A DNA stretch of 35,906 bases from Clostridia bacterium (GTDB lineage: Bacteria > Bacillota > Clostridia > Christensenellales > Aristaeellaceae): contig JAFSCW010000144.1 in NCBI GenBank assembly GCA_017436605.1, positions 1-35,906 on the forward strand. Direction: 5' to 3'. The translations under genes and the position numbers were made by a program. How positions within the stretch are numbered: the first letter of the stretch is position 1; every line of letters begins with the position of its first letter. Below, one piece after another: positions 1 to 8,710 of the stretch. The notes below the pieces were generated by a model. It did not search any database, was not told the origin of the DNA, and saw only the letters and a list, made by a program, of their open reading frames with translations.

Positions 1-248
1 GCCTTCCGGCCGTTGCCGTGCAAAAGGGCCTCGATGACGGTGTCCATGTCGATGGCATGGACCAGGGCCTGCCGATCCCGGATGTCCGCCAGGGGGGTGC
101 CCAGTTCCGTGCAGTCCTCCAGATCGGGCCGGGACAAGGAAACCGGTTCCCGGGTTTCGGTTTCCGCCTCCGCTTCCGGGCCGCAGCCTGCCAGCACCAG
201 CAGCAGGACCAGCAGCAGAACGGTCAGTTTTTTGATGTTCATTCTCAT
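1..248 (-). CDS. Lipoprotein with an SBP_bac_5-like motif, apparently N-terminally truncated (partial, runs off left edge)
   Basis: The reading frame is open from an ATG at 248 to the window edge (82 full codons). An AAAGGA ribosome site lies 6 nt before the ATG. The start MRMNIKKLTVLLLVLLLVLA is followed by GC, which makes an LAGC lipobox with the lipidated Cys at residue 22. An acidic linker follows. Residues 56-82 (DIRDRQALVHAIDMDTVIEA, then LLHGNGRK) resemble the stretch that family 5 peptide/nickel-type solute-binding proteins carry well inside the mature protein. In that family roughly 200 or more residues normally precede this motif; here it begins about 35 residues after the lipobox. 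The gene may therefore have lost its N-terminal lobe, or it may be a short variant. A separate ATG at 242 is possible but further from the ribosome site. It lies downstream of the GH2 gene on the same strand. Confidence 0.6.
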   Translation of the reverse strand, partial: MRMNIKKLTVLLLVLLLVLAGCGPEAEAETETREPVSLSRPDLEDCTELGTPLADIRDRQALVHAIDMDTVIEALLHGNGRK

Positions 249-296
249 AAAGGGTCCTTTCTGTCCCGGCCCCGGATGGCCGGGATGGGTGCGGGG

Positions 297-2585
297 TTAC
301 TTTTTGGGCTTGCGGATCCGGTTCAGCTGGGCATTGATCTTCAGCAGTTCTTCCTTGGTAAAGCTGACGTTGACCATGCCCATCATGCTCGTCAGGCGCA
401 GGACCGTAAAGCCGCCCAGCATCTGGGTCATATTGCCGACGGACTTCATATCGATGCTGAAGCCGCCCTTCTTTTCGCCCTTTTCACCGTTTCCTTTACC
501 GGCATCCATCTTCTTTTTCAGGGTCAGCATCATGGTTGCCAGCCAGATCTTGCCGCCGACGGAGTCCATGATGTCGCCCATCTTATCATTGAGGGAGAAG
601 TAGCCTTCCCTTTCGGTGATATCGAACCAATTGAGCACGGCGCCCTTTTCCACCAGCCGGTAAGCCTCGTTGAAGGTATCGACCTTGCGCAGGAAGCTCT
701 CGTCGGTCAGCTCCCCTGCTTTTGCAACCAGGGTGGTCTCGCCGCTGTTGGGCACATCGAAGTAGAAGAAATGGTCTGCCGCCTCCTTGACGCCCAGGCT
801 TTCCCCGTTGGCAAAGAGCTCCACAGAGGGCTGGTTGGAGTAAACGGTGACCCTCGTCACATCCTCCACCCGGTCGGTGTAGCGCTTGCCGCAGATATGG
901 ACAAAGGGCTCATCGGACAGCCATGCCTTGTAGGCATAGAAGGAATCCTTCTTATACTTGCGGTCCATGGTCACCAGGCCCTTGTGGTTCTGGCCGTTCT
1001 CACCGCCCTCGGCCCGGGCATCGGCACCGAAGTCAAACATATTCCACACATGGGTGGCCCAGAGGTATTTGCGGGTAAAGAGCTGGCGGATCAGCTCCTC
1101 ATGGTAGTAGGCCTGGTATTCCTCGGTGTAGTCGCCCTGCTTGGGATCGCTGGTGTGCCAGTTCAGAGCCTCGCAGCCGTATTCGGAGCAGCCGATGGGC
1201 ATATTGGGATACTTTTCATGGAACTTGTCAAACCAGGGACCGTTCATGGAAGTATCGCCGCCGTACCAGCCGAAATAGTGGTTATAGGAAACGGTGTCGG
1301 GGATGTGGACATATTCCGCATCCATATCGCACATGGACAGCACTGCCATGGTGGTCAGGCGGGTCTTGTCCATCTCATGGCACAGGCTGTTGAGCACCTT
1401 GTGGTTGTCGATCAGATCCGGATCGGCTTCGCCCTTCATGGTGATCTCGTTGGAAAGGCCCCAGACGACGATGGACGGATGGTTGTAGTTCTGGGTGACG
1501 AGCTCCTTCATCTGGGAGATCGTGTTCTCGCGGCCGCCCGGCAGATGCTGGGAGATATACGGAATCTCGGCCCACACGACCATGCCGTACTCGTCGCACA
1601 GGTCGTAGAAGTACTGGTCGTGCTGATAATGCGCCAGGCGGATGGTGGTCGCGCCGACCTCATAGATCAGCTCCATGTCCTCCTTGTGGTGCTCATGGGT
1701 GAGCGCATTGCCCACGCCCCAGCGGTCCTGATGGCGGGACACGCCGCGCAGCGGATACTCCTCGCCGTTGAGGATGAAGCCGCGCTCGGGATCGATCGCG
1801 TAGCTGCGGCAGCCGAAGCGGGTCTTCACGGTATCGAGCACCTTGCCGTCCTCGACGAGCTCGACGATCGCGGTGTACAGGTACGGATCCTTGCGGCCGT
1901 GCCACAGATGCACGTCCTCAATCACCGCATCGAAGCAGGTCTCCGTCGCCGGAACCTCCGTCTCGGCGACCGTGCAGCCGCACGGCAGCTTGATGGCAAA
2001 GCGCAGGGTCTGGCCTTCCTTGGCGTCCTTCAGGTACACCTCGGTCTTCACGCTGGCGTTCTTGCCGTCCACGATCGGGGTGACCGCAATGCCCGGGCCG
2101 CCGTAGTACTCCAGATCGAAGTGGGAGGCAGGCACGCCGATGAGGTTCACGTCGCGGTAGAGGCCGCCGTAGAAGGTGAAGTCCGCCATCTGCGGATACA
2201 CATGATCGTTGGCGCTGTTGTCCACCATGACGACGATCAGGGTATCGCCGGTGCGGCTGACCGCCTCGGTCACGTCCGCGCGCCAGGTGGAATAGCCGCC
2301 GTCGTGATGGGCGACATGCCTGCCGCCGACATACAGATCGGCGGAGGAATTCGCGCCCTGGATCTCGATGAAGAGCTTCTCGCCCTCCGGCAGATCCTCG
2401 AAGGAGAGATTCTTCACATACGCGCAGGTGCCGCGGTAGTAATCGCCCGCGCCGTCCTGGCCGTCGATCGCGTTCCAGCTGTGCGGAACATTCACAAAAT
2501 ACGCCGGGGCCGGCATCGCAGAGGGCACGCCCTCCGGCGCCATGACGAAAGCCCACTTGCGGTTGAGGCTGACGATCTGTCTCAT
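297..2585 (-). CDS. Glycoside hydrolase family 2 enzyme (beta-galactosidase type)
   Basis: This 762-aa protein should hydrolyse terminal beta-glycosidic sugars, most likely beta-galactosides. Residues 1-265 form the jelly-roll sugar-binding and Ig-like domains (PHSWN at 35-39, GGLYRDV at 140-146). The TIM barrel starts near 268. The acid/base is probably Glu380 in LSNE and the nucleophile Glu468 in GCSEYG. A DUF4982-like beta domain follows at about 575-625. The last 110 residues (about 650-762) form a less usual extension that includes a Lys/Gly-rich hinge at 690-708. There is no signal peptide, so the enzyme is cytoplasmic and would act on imported substrate. That fits the adjacent GPH symporter. 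The start ATG has AAAGGA 10 nt upstream, and the gene has its own promoter. CpG density changes about two-fold inside the gene (see findings). Confidence 0.9.
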   Translation of the reverse strand: MRQIVSLNRKWAFVMAPEGVPSAMPAPAYFVNVPHSWNAIDGQDGAGDYYRGTCAYVKNLSFEDLPEGEKLFIEIQGANSSADLYVGGRHVAHHDGGYSTWRADVTEAVSRTGDTLIVVMVDNSANDHVYPQMADFTFYGGLYRDVNLIGVPASHFDLEYYGGPGIAVTPIVDGKNASVKTEVYLKDAKEGQTLRFAIKLPCGCTVAETEVPATETCFDAVIEDVHLWHGRKDPYLYTAIVELVEDGKVLDTVKTRFGCRSYAIDPERGFILNGEEYPLRGVSRHQDRWGVGNALTHEHHKEDMELIYEVGATTIRLAHYQHDQYFYDLCDEYGMVVWAEIPYISQHLPGGRENTISQMKELVTQNYNHPSIVVWGLSNEITMKGEADPDLIDNHKVLNSLCHEMDKTRLTTMAVLSMCDMDAEYVHIPDTVSYNHYFGWYGGDTSMNGPWFDKFHEKYPNMPIGCSEYGCEALNWHTSDPKQGDYTEEYQAYYHEELIRQLFTRKYLWATHVWNMFDFGADARAEGGENGQNHKGLVTMDRKYKKDSFYAYKAWLSDEPFVHICGKRYTDRVEDVTRVTVYSNQPSVELFANGESLGVKEAADHFFYFDVPNSGETTLVAKAGELTDESFLRKVDTFNEAYRLVEKGAVLNWFDITEREGYFSLNDKMGDIMDSVGGKIWLATMMLTLKKKMDAGKGNGEKGEKKGGFSIDMKSVGNMTQMLGGFTVLRLTSMMGMVNVSFTKEELLKINAQLNRIRKPKK

Positions 2586-2643
2586 TTTGGTGTCATCCTT
2601 TCTTGAACATCGCTTTTCGCAGCGGGTATGCGCTATTTTTCAT

Positions 2644-2673
2644 AGTATAACCCGTTTTGAAGGAAAAGCTCAA
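2644..2673 (-). promoter_or_regulatory. Promoter of the GH2 gene
   Basis: TTGAGC (2668-2673) and TATACT (2644-2649) read on the minus strand with an 18-nt spacer. They lie in the gap between the upstream symporter stop and the GH2 start, so GH2 can be transcribed independently of the symporter. Confidence 0.6.
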
Positions 2674-2707
2674 CAGAAAATTGGTTCGATTCAGTATCAG
2701 CTCAGAA

Positions 2708-4108
2708 TCAGCCCTTGGCCGCGTGGCGGGCCTTGAGCTCCTCGGTCATCTTCGCCAGGGACTTCTTGTCCAGGTTATACACCAGGGAGAGGCCCACAAA
2801 CTGCATCGCAGCGCTGAACAGATACAGGCAGGCGACGAGGTAGCGCATGTTCAGCGCGGTCTCCGGAGACTGGTTCGCACCCAGCGTGCCGACATAGCCC
2901 AGAGCCGTCATGATCACCAGCGCCAGCGCCGGACCGACGCCCTGCGCCAGCTTGCGGAAGAAGGAATGCAGCGCATAGACGGTGCCTTCCTCGCGCTTGC
3001 CGGTCTTCCATTCGTTGTAGTCGATGGCGTCGCCCATCATCGCCCAGGAGACGGTGGAGTAGATGCCAAGGCCGAGGGAGTTGAACAGCTGGCAGACGAT
3101 GTAGATGATCATACCCTTGCCGTCCGGGGTGATCGGCAGGATGAGCATCAGCGCGCAGGCGATGAGGGAGCAGATCGCGCCGGCGGTGGCCAGCTCCTTC
3201 TTGCCGAACTTCACAACCATCTTGCGCGCCAGCGGCGTGAAGAGGATGATCGGGATCATCGCGAACATGCTCACGAGGCCGGACAGCTGCACGTTCTTGA
3301 AGTAGCTCTGGAACATGACGGTCACGGCAGTGGTCGCGCCCTGCTGGCCAAGGAACATGCCCATCGCAGCGAGGGTCGCGCCGACGGCCGGGCGGTTCTT
3401 CAGGAAGTTGCCCATGGCCTCAACCACGTTGAACTTCGGCGCTTCTTCGCTGAGCGCCACGTCGCTCTCGACGCGGATCTCGGTATTCTTGATCATGAAC
3501 TGGAAGCACAGGAAGCCGAGGAAGCCCATGATCAGCGCGGCGATGAACACGCGCTCGCCGATGAGGTTGTTCTCGGAATCGTAAATGATCATCGGCAGGA
3601 TGATCATCGGGACCATGTTGCCCACCAGGGAACCGACGGAGCGGAACGCAGACAGGGAGGCGCGGTCGCCGGGGTTATCGGAAATCAGGCCCAGCAGGGA
3701 GCCGTACGGGACGTTCGCCACGGTATAGAACGCGTCCCAGATCACATAGCCGGCGATGAAGAGGATGAACTTCGCCCAGACCGGCGCATTCGGGAACGGC
3801 AGGAAGCAGCACGCGCCGCCCACGATCAGGCCGATGGAGCCCGCCCAGATGTACTGCAGGAACTTGTTGCGCTTATACGTGTGCTTGTCCGCGTCGATGA
3901 TGGAGCCGATCAGCGGGTCGTTGATCGCATCCCAGACCTGCACGATGATCAGCAGCAGGGAGTACCACAGGTCCATGCCCATGAACTGGGTCCAGAAAAT
4001 CGCCATGGTGCCCTTGAGCGCGAAGCTCATGTTGCAGCCAAAGTCGCCGGCGGCGTACGCCCAGTTGTCCCGCATACCAAAGGGACGCTTGTTCTTCTTC
4101 TCAGACAT
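2708..4108 (-). CDS. GPH-family glycoside/cation symporter (MFS)
   Basis: This 466-aa inner-membrane protein has about 12 hydrophobic segments. Glycoside-pentoside-hexuronide:cation symporters (MelB, LacS, UidB relatives) import sugars with H+ or Na+. The family hallmark is present near residues 58-80 (WDAINDPLIGSIIDADK), followed by the second conserved stretch NVPYGSLLGLISDNPGDR. There is no C-terminal EIIA-like domain as in LacS. The start ATG has AAGGA 8 nt upstream. It ends 122 bp before the GH2 gene and is read in the same direction, which suggests that it supplies that enzyme with substrate. It is divergent from the AraC-type regulator at 4312, the probable controller. The exact sugar cannot be told from sequence alone. 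Confidence 0.9.
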   Translation of the reverse strand: MSEKKNKRPFGMRDNWAYAAGDFGCNMSFALKGTMAIFWTQFMGMDLWYSLLLIIVQVWDAINDPLIGSIIDADKHTYKRNKFLQYIWAGSIGLIVGGACCFLPFPNAPVWAKFILFIAGYVIWDAFYTVANVPYGSLLGLISDNPGDRASLSAFRSVGSLVGNMVPMIILPMIIYDSENNLIGERVFIAALIMGFLGFLCFQFMIKNTEIRVESDVALSEEAPKFNVVEAMGNFLKNRPAVGATLAAMGMFLGQQGATTAVTVMFQSYFKNVQLSGLVSMFAMIPIILFTPLARKMVVKFGKKELATAGAICSLIACALMLILPITPDGKGMIIYIVCQLFNSLGLGIYSTVSWAMMGDAIDYNEWKTGKREEGTVYALHSFFRKLAQGVGPALALVIMTALGYVGTLGANQSPETALNMRYLVACLYLFSAAMQFVGLSLVYNLDKKSLAKMTEELKARHAAKG

Positions 4109-4173
4109 GTTTTTCTTCCTTTCGTATGTTCGTTTTTCTGTCCGGTTCCGGGCGCATTCTCCCCCCTCCCCGG

Positions 4174-4194
4174 TTGTATAACATCATTATACAA
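4174..4194. promoter_or_regulatory. Palindromic operator candidate over the symporter -10 box
   Basis: TTGTATAA (4174-4181), a 5-nt spacer and TTATACAA (4187-4194) form a perfect 8-bp-arm inverted repeat. The minus-strand -10 hexamer TATAAT (4186-4191) of the symporter gene lies within it. No good -35 is visible for that promoter, which fits a promoter that needs an activator. Which protein binds is unknown. Confidence 0.45.
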
Positions 4195-4253
4195 AGATTG
4201 TGAAATAACTGTGAGAATGATCTTTGCCGGAATCAGCACGATTTTTGTTTTTA

Positions 4254-4282
4254 TTGTGCTAACATGCAAAATATGGTATAAT
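4254..4282 (+). promoter_or_regulatory. Promoter of the AraC-type regulator
   Basis: TTGTGC (4254-4259), a 17-nt spacer and TATAAT (4277-4282). TGG precedes the -10, which gives an extended -10 element. The start codon follows 30 nt after the -10, with GGAGG 9 nt before the ATG. Confidence 0.6.
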
Positions 4283-4311
4283 TACGCCAGTGATTACGGA
4301 GGTGGACAGCC

Positions 4312-5511
4312 ATGGACAGAGAGACCGTCATCGCCTTTTACATCAGCCTGATGGAGAAGCTGCGCATTCCCGTACACCGCTTTATGCCCGGCGGAAGGAC
4401 GCAGGAGGAGCTGCGCGCCATGCTCGGGCTCCACAGCTTTAATACCCTGCCGGAATCGGAGGCTATCGCCGAGCGCACGTTCTATGTGATGGAGGACGCC
4501 TTTGGCTGCCGCCGCATCCTTCTGCGCCTGCCCGGCGGGGAAGAGATGCTGCTTGTCGGCCCGTATGTGACCGAGCGCGTGAGCGGCGAAAACCTGATGG
4601 CGATCATGGAAAACTGCGGGATTGAGCCTGCAGCCTTCTCAACCGTGCGCAGGTTCTATGACAAGGTGCCGGTCATGCCGTCGGAAAGCGCGCTGACGGT
4701 GTCCATGCAGGCGCTGGGCGAAGCCCTCTGGGGAAAGGGCGAGGACACCTTCCGGATGGAAATGCTGCCCGTAGGCCTGCGGCGCAGCTACGAAAAGCCC
4801 GACATCGGCGGCTATGACCAGTACGAAAGGAAGCTCGTGGAGGAACGCTACGAGGTCGAAGCGCGGCTGATGAACGAGGTCGCCCATGGGCATTCCATGC
4901 GCGCGGCAGCGATCATGAGCCATTTCGACAACAGCGTCGTCGAACAGCGCTCGGCCGTGCCGCTGCGCAATTTCAAGAACTACCTGATCATCAGCAACAC
5001 GCTCATGCGCAAGGCCGTTCAGCAGGGCGGCGTGCATCCCCTGTACATCGACAAGCTCTCCTCCTCCTTCGGCCGCAGGATCGAGACGGTCATGACCATG
5101 GACGAGGGCAAGAAGCTCGCCGGAGAGATCGTCCATAAATACTGCCTGCTCGTGCGCAACCACGCGATGAAGGCCTATTCGCCGCTGGTGCGCAAAGTGA
5201 TCCTCGCCATCGACAGCGATCTGACGGCGGACCTCTCCCTCTCCGCCCATGCCAGGGCGCTGGGGGTCAACGCGAGCTATCTGTCGGCGCTTTTCCGCCG
5301 GGAGACCGGGCAGACGCTTTCCGATTACGTCGCCCGCGCGCGGATCGAGCAGGCCGTCTTCCTGCTCAACACCACGCGCATGCAGATTCAGACCATCGCC
5401 CAGCACTGCGGCATCCAGGACGTCAACTACTTCACCCGCCTTTTCCGGCGCGTGATGGGCAAAACCCCCACCCAATACCGCGAGGCGGCGCGTGGCGGCG
5501 CATCATCGTGA
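4312..5511 (+). CDS. AraC-family transcriptional regulator
   Basis: This 399-aa protein has a C-terminal AraC double helix-turn-helix at about residues 295-395. It reads LSLSAHARALGVNASYLSAL, then FRRETGQTLSDYVARARIEQ, and the second helix pair ends at FRRVMGKTPTQYRE. The N-terminal 290 residues are a sensor region of the YesN-like style with no clear cupin and no response-regulator receiver domain. It is transcribed away from one GPH symporter and converges on a second, with its last 9 bp overlapping that gene's end. Its position between two sugar symporters makes it the likely regulator of sugar uptake and of the GH2 enzyme. The inducer is unknown. Confidence 0.88.
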   Translation: MDRETVIAFYISLMEKLRIPVHRFMPGGRTQEELRAMLGLHSFNTLPESEAIAERTFYVMEDAFGCRRILLRLPGGEEMLLVGPYVTERVSGENLMAIMENCGIEPAAFSTVRRFYDKVPVMPSESALTVSMQALGEALWGKGEDTFRMEMLPVGLRRSYEKPDIGGYDQYERKLVEERYEVEARLMNEVAHGHSMRAAAIMSHFDNSVVEQRSAVPLRNFKNYLIISNTLMRKAVQQGGVHPLYIDKLSSSFGRRIETVMTMDEGKKLAGEIVHKYCLLVRNHAMKAYSPLVRKVILAIDSDLTADLSLSAHARALGVNASYLSALFRRETGQTLSDYVARARIEQAVFLLNTTRMQIQTIAQHCGIQDVNYFTRLFRRVMGKTPTQYREAARGGASS

Positions 5512-6912
5512 TTCTCCCCGATGCAGCGCCGCCAGGCGCGCGGCATTTTCCTCCACCTGCTTTTTATGCAGGGGATACCAGAACATCAGAATCAGCGAAA
5601 GCAGCGCAAATCCCGCCGCAGGCACGAGCGTAGCGATCGAGAAGATGCCGGAAAGCACGCTCTGCGTCTGTCCGCCCGCCGCGCCCGGCACATAGCCGAT
5701 CATCGTCAGCAGCCAGCCGGACAGCCCCGCCGATACGCCCTGGCCCAGCTTGCGCGCGAAGGAATACAGCGCATAGACGCTGCCGTCCTCCCGCACGCCG
5801 TTCCTCAGCTCCGCGTCGTCGATCACGTCCGTAATCAGCGCCCAGGAGACCATCGAAAACAGACCGAGCCCCAGCCAGCCCAGCGACTGCAGCGCGATGA
5901 ACACGGCGACGCTCTTCGGGCGGATGATGTACGTCGCCGCCAGAACGACGGCGGCAAAGGCGTTGGACGCGCCAGCGATCTCCGCCTTGCCAAAGCGCGC
6001 GGAAAGCGGCCCGGCAAACGCGGCGGCAAGCAGCATGCCCGCCAGCATCAGGAGCGTCGAGGCGGACTGCGCGCCCGCGCTGTTGTAGTAATCCGGGTAG
6101 ACGTAGCCCGCCATGTTCTGCATCGTCAGCTGCGCCAGCAGCATCACGATCGACGCGGCGATGATCGAAATCAGCGCGCGGCTTGCCGCCGCTTTCCGGA
6201 TCATCGCAAACACGGACTCATGCCTGCGCGCCGCATCCTGTTCCCGGGGCGCGACGCGCTCGGTCACAAGATGATAGCACAGCAGATAGCATACGACCGC
6301 CAGCAAAGAAAACACGCCCGCCGCCAGCGTCACCCTGCCGCCGATGAGCGTTTCCGCGCCGCCGATCTTTTCATACGCCAGCACGGGCACCAGCACGCCC
6401 ACCACCACGCCCGCCAGCGACGCGCCCAAAGACCGATACGTCGACAGGCTCTGCCTGTCTTTGGGGTCCGCCGATATGGCGGAGGCCATCGAGCCGTAGG
6501 GGATATTGATCGCCGTATAGAACACCGAGCCCCAGAGGATGTACGTCACAAACAGATATGCAACGCGCAGCGCATACGGCAGACGGGCCACGCCGCCCTG
6601 ATAGATCGCAAATGAGGACAGGGCGACCGGAATACAGGCCCGGCGGATCCATGGCTTAAACTTGCCCACGCCCTCGACCGCCCGGCTCCTGTCGCAGATG
6701 CGCCCCATGGTCACGTCCGTAAAGGCGTCGGCAAAGCGTGCGATCATCATGATCGTGCCGACCGCGCCGGCGGATATCCCCACGACGTCCGTGTAAAACT
6801 TCATGAGGATGACCGTCGAGAGGATGAAGGTGAAGTCGTTGCCGAAATCGCCGAAGAGATAGCCGATCTTATCGCGAAAGCCGAAAGGCCGTTTTGGATT
6901 CTCCATACACAT
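5503..6912 (-). CDS. Second GPH-family glycoside/cation symporter (MFS)
   Basis: This 469-aa multi-pass membrane protein is of the same family as the symporter at 2708-4108. The N-terminus (NPKRPFGFRDKIGYLFGDFG) and the stretch RFADAFTDVTMGRICDRS (59-76) match the GPH signature, as does NIPYGSMASAISADPKDRQS. I place the start at 6912, with AGGAAAGG 5 nt upstream. A second ATG at 6906 is nearly as good, and a longer frame to 6972 lacks a ribosome site. Its end overlaps the end of the convergent AraC gene by 9 bp. It differs clearly from the first symporter, so it is an older paralogue, possibly for another glycoside. It is the first gene after dnaA on the minus strand. Confidence 0.87.
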   Translation of the reverse strand: MCMENPKRPFGFRDKIGYLFGDFGNDFTFILSTVILMKFYTDVVGISAGAVGTIMMIARFADAFTDVTMGRICDRSRAVEGVGKFKPWIRRACIPVALSSFAIYQGGVARLPYALRVAYLFVTYILWGSVFYTAINIPYGSMASAISADPKDRQSLSTYRSLGASLAGVVVGVLVPVLAYEKIGGAETLIGGRVTLAAGVFSLLAVVCYLLCYHLVTERVAPREQDAARRHESVFAMIRKAAASRALISIIAASIVMLLAQLTMQNMAGYVYPDYYNSAGAQSASTLLMLAGMLLAAAFAGPLSARFGKAEIAGASNAFAAVVLAATYIIRPKSVAVFIALQSLGWLGLGLFSMVSWALITDVIDDAELRNGVREDGSVYALYSFARKLGQGVSAGLSGWLLTMIGYVPGAAGGQTQSVLSGIFSIATLVPAAGFALLSLILMFWYPLHKKQVEENAARLAALHRGESR

Positions 6913-6975
6913 CCGTTCCTTTCCTGCGTTTCCCGATAGTATGGCCCAAAAGGCCGTTTTCATGTTTCCCAAAAA

Positions 6976-7018
6976 GAATAAGTGTCCCTGCCCTTCCGTT
7001 TTGCGGAAAAGCAGGGAC
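6976..7018 (-). terminator. Hairpin after dnaA
   Basis: GTCCCTGC (6984-6991) pairs with GCAGGGAC (7011-7018). An inner stem CTTCCG/CGGAA sits inside. On the minus strand a T-rich stretch follows a few bases after the stem. Confidence 0.5.
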
Positions 7019-7061
7019 GCGCTTTGCCTTTATGCGGTTTTCTGTCCGGCTGCATGCCGGA

Positions 7062-8387
7062 TTATTTTTCGCTGATGATCTTCTTGAGATCAGCGATAAC
7101 CGCCTTGATCTCGCCGCCCTCGGCGAGCATCTTGGTCACCTTGTCGCAGGAGTTGATGATCGTGGAATGGTCGCGGCCGAAGGCGTCGCCGATGCGCGGC
7201 AGGGAAAGGCCGGTCATCTCGCGCGTGAGGTACACGGCGATATGACGCGCCTGCGCGATTTCCTTCTTGCGGGAATTGCCGCGCAGCACGGCGCTGCTGA
7301 TGGAATGATAATCCGCCACGCAGTCGATGATCAGATCCGGCGTAATCCGCTTGGGATCGCGCACGACGGCGATGTCGTGCAGCGCGTGGGCGATGACGTC
7401 CTCGGTGATCTCGCAGCGGCTCAGCTTGGCGAACGCATTGACGCGGGTCAGCGAGCCCTCGAGCTCACGGATGTTGCTCTCCACGCGCGCGGCGATCAGC
7501 TCGAGCATCGCGTCGCTGATCTCGATGCCCTCGTTCTCGGCCTTCTTGCGCAGGATCGCGATACGGGTATCGAAGTCCGGCTTCTGGATATCGGCAATCA
7601 GGCCCCATTCGAAGCGGGAGCGCAGCCTCTCCTCCAGGCGCGCGATCTCGCGCGGCGGCTTATCGGAGGAGATGATGATCTGCTTGCCGGCGGTATGCAG
7701 GGCGTTGAAGGTATGGAAGAATTCCTCCTGCGTGGAATCGCGGCCGGCGATGAACTGAATATCGTCGAGCATCAGCACGTCCACATTGCGGAAGCGGTTG
7801 CGGAATTCGACGTTCTTGTTGTTCTTGATCGCGGAAACCAGCTCGTTGGTGAACATCTCGCTGGGCAGATAGAGCATGCGCATGTTCGGGAAATGATCCT
7901 GAATGAAATGACCGATGGCATGCATGAGGTGCGTCTTGCCCAGGCCCACGCCGCCATAGAGGAACAGCGGGTTATACGCCATGCCCGGCGCCTCTGCAAC
8001 GGCCAGCGAGGCCGCATGCGCAAAGCGGTTGGAGGAGCCGACGACAAAGGTATCGAACGTGGACTTCGGGTTGAAGTTGTTGACGCCCGGCAGCGGCGCG
8101 CTCTCTTCCTTCTTCTGGCTCTCCTGCCAGGCGATGCGCTCCTTAACGCTCAGCAGGTCGACGTTCATCTCATGCCCCGCCGCCTGGCTGACCGCCTCGA
8201 CGATCAGAGACATATAGCGCGCGCGGATGTTCTTCTCGTTGAACTCGCTGATGACCTCCAACGCCAGTTTATCATCCGCTACATATACGGGCTTGAGCGG
8301 CTGATCAATCCAGGTCGAATACGAAATCTCCGTCAGCTCCTCGCGCAGGAGCGCTTTCGCCCTCTCCCAGATCTCGACATGATTCAT
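7062..8387 (-). CDS. dnaA: Chromosomal replication initiator protein DnaA
   Basis: This 441-aa ATP-dependent initiator binds DnaA boxes at oriC and melts the origin. Domain I is at about 1-80 ([20 protein letters not shown]). A short linker follows at about 85-105. The AAA+ core has Walker A GGVGLGKT (145-152) and Walker B LMLDD (205-209). Domain IV has the DNA-binding signature [14 protein letters not shown] (404-417). The start is the ATG at 8387, with GGAGG 7 nt upstream; a longer upstream frame has no ribosome site and runs into the origin. Upstream lies a DnaA-box cluster, so the gene is probably autoregulated. Normally dnaN follows dnaA, but here the next gene is a sugar symporter. Confidence 0.98.
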   Translation of the reverse strand: MNHVEIWERAKALLREELTEISYSTWIDQPLKPVYVADDKLALEVISEFNEKNIRARYMSLIVEAVSQAAGHEMNVDLLSVKERIAWQESQKKEESAPLPGVNNFNPKSTFDTFVVGSSNRFAHAASLAVAEAPGMAYNPLFLYGGVGLGKTHLMHAIGHFIQDHFPNMRMLYLPSEMFTNELVSAIKNNKNVEFRNRFRNVDVLMLDDIQFIAGRDSTQEEFFHTFNALHTAGKQIIISSDKPPREIARLEERLRSRFEWGLIADIQKPDFDTRIAILRKKAENEGIEISDAMLELIAARVESNIRELEGSLTRVNAFAKLSRCEITEDVIAHALHDIAVVRDPKRITPDLIIDCVADYHSISSAVLRGNSRKKEIAQARHIAVYLTREMTGLSLPRIGDAFGRDHSTIINSCDKVTKMLAEGGEIKAVIADLKKIISEK

Positions 8388-8433
8388 GCTTATTCCTCCG
8401 TATTGTGTTTTCCCGGCGCATGCCGCTCTATCG

Positions 8434-8462
8434 CTTGTATCCACATGCAGAATTGTCCACAA
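8434..8462 (-). promoter_or_regulatory. Candidate dnaA promoter overlapping DnaA boxes
   Basis: On the minus strand, TTGTGG (8457-8462), a 17-nt spacer and TACAAG (8434-8439). Two one-mismatch DnaA boxes, 8437-8445 (GTATCCACA) and 8453-8461 (TTGTCCACA), overlap the hexamers, which would allow DnaA to repress its own gene. Confidence 0.4.
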
Positions 8463-8710
8463 TATCCTGTGGTTTTTTCCACTTTTCGACATTTCCCTGT
8501 GGATAACCTGTTGACACCTATACCTATTTCCACAGGTTGTTGACAAATCCCTTCCGCCTGTGGATAACTCATTTTGACAGCGTTCCTATCATAACAGAAA
8601 AAAGCCTTGTTTTCAAGGCTTTTTCGGGCATGCTGTTTTAATCAAATCTGCAATTTATCCACAGGTCTGTTTCTTCTGTGTATAAAGTTGTCCACAACAT
8701 CCTGTGGTTT
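8437..8710. other. oriC: oriC: DnaA-box cluster upstream of dnaA
   Basis: Four exact DnaA boxes (TTATNCACA) are present: 8498-8506 (minus), 8559-8567 (minus), 8655-8663 (plus) and 8677-8685 (minus, TTATACACA). One-mismatch boxes lie at 8437-8445, 8453-8461 and 8688-8696. Several further CCTGTGG/CCACAGG fragments fill the region. An AT-rich stretch at about 8770-8815 is a possible unwinding element. The whole 8388-8831 interval is free of convincing genes. A 23-nt direct repeat (8453-8475 and 8688-8710) brackets the box cluster. Confidence 0.88.
8599..8624. terminator. Symmetric hairpin inside the origin region
   Basis: AAAAAGCCTTG (8599-8609), loop TTTT and CAAGGCTTTTT (8614-8624) form a perfect 11-bp palindrome. 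It reads as an intrinsic terminator on both strands. On the minus strand it would stop SDR-gene transcripts before the dnaA promoter region. A structural role in the origin is also possible. Confidence 0.65.

Noticed and set aside
18..2606. Long open frame (862 codons) antisense to the GH2 gene
   Set aside because: It mirrors the codon pattern of a clear GH2 gene, has no ribosome site and no family features.
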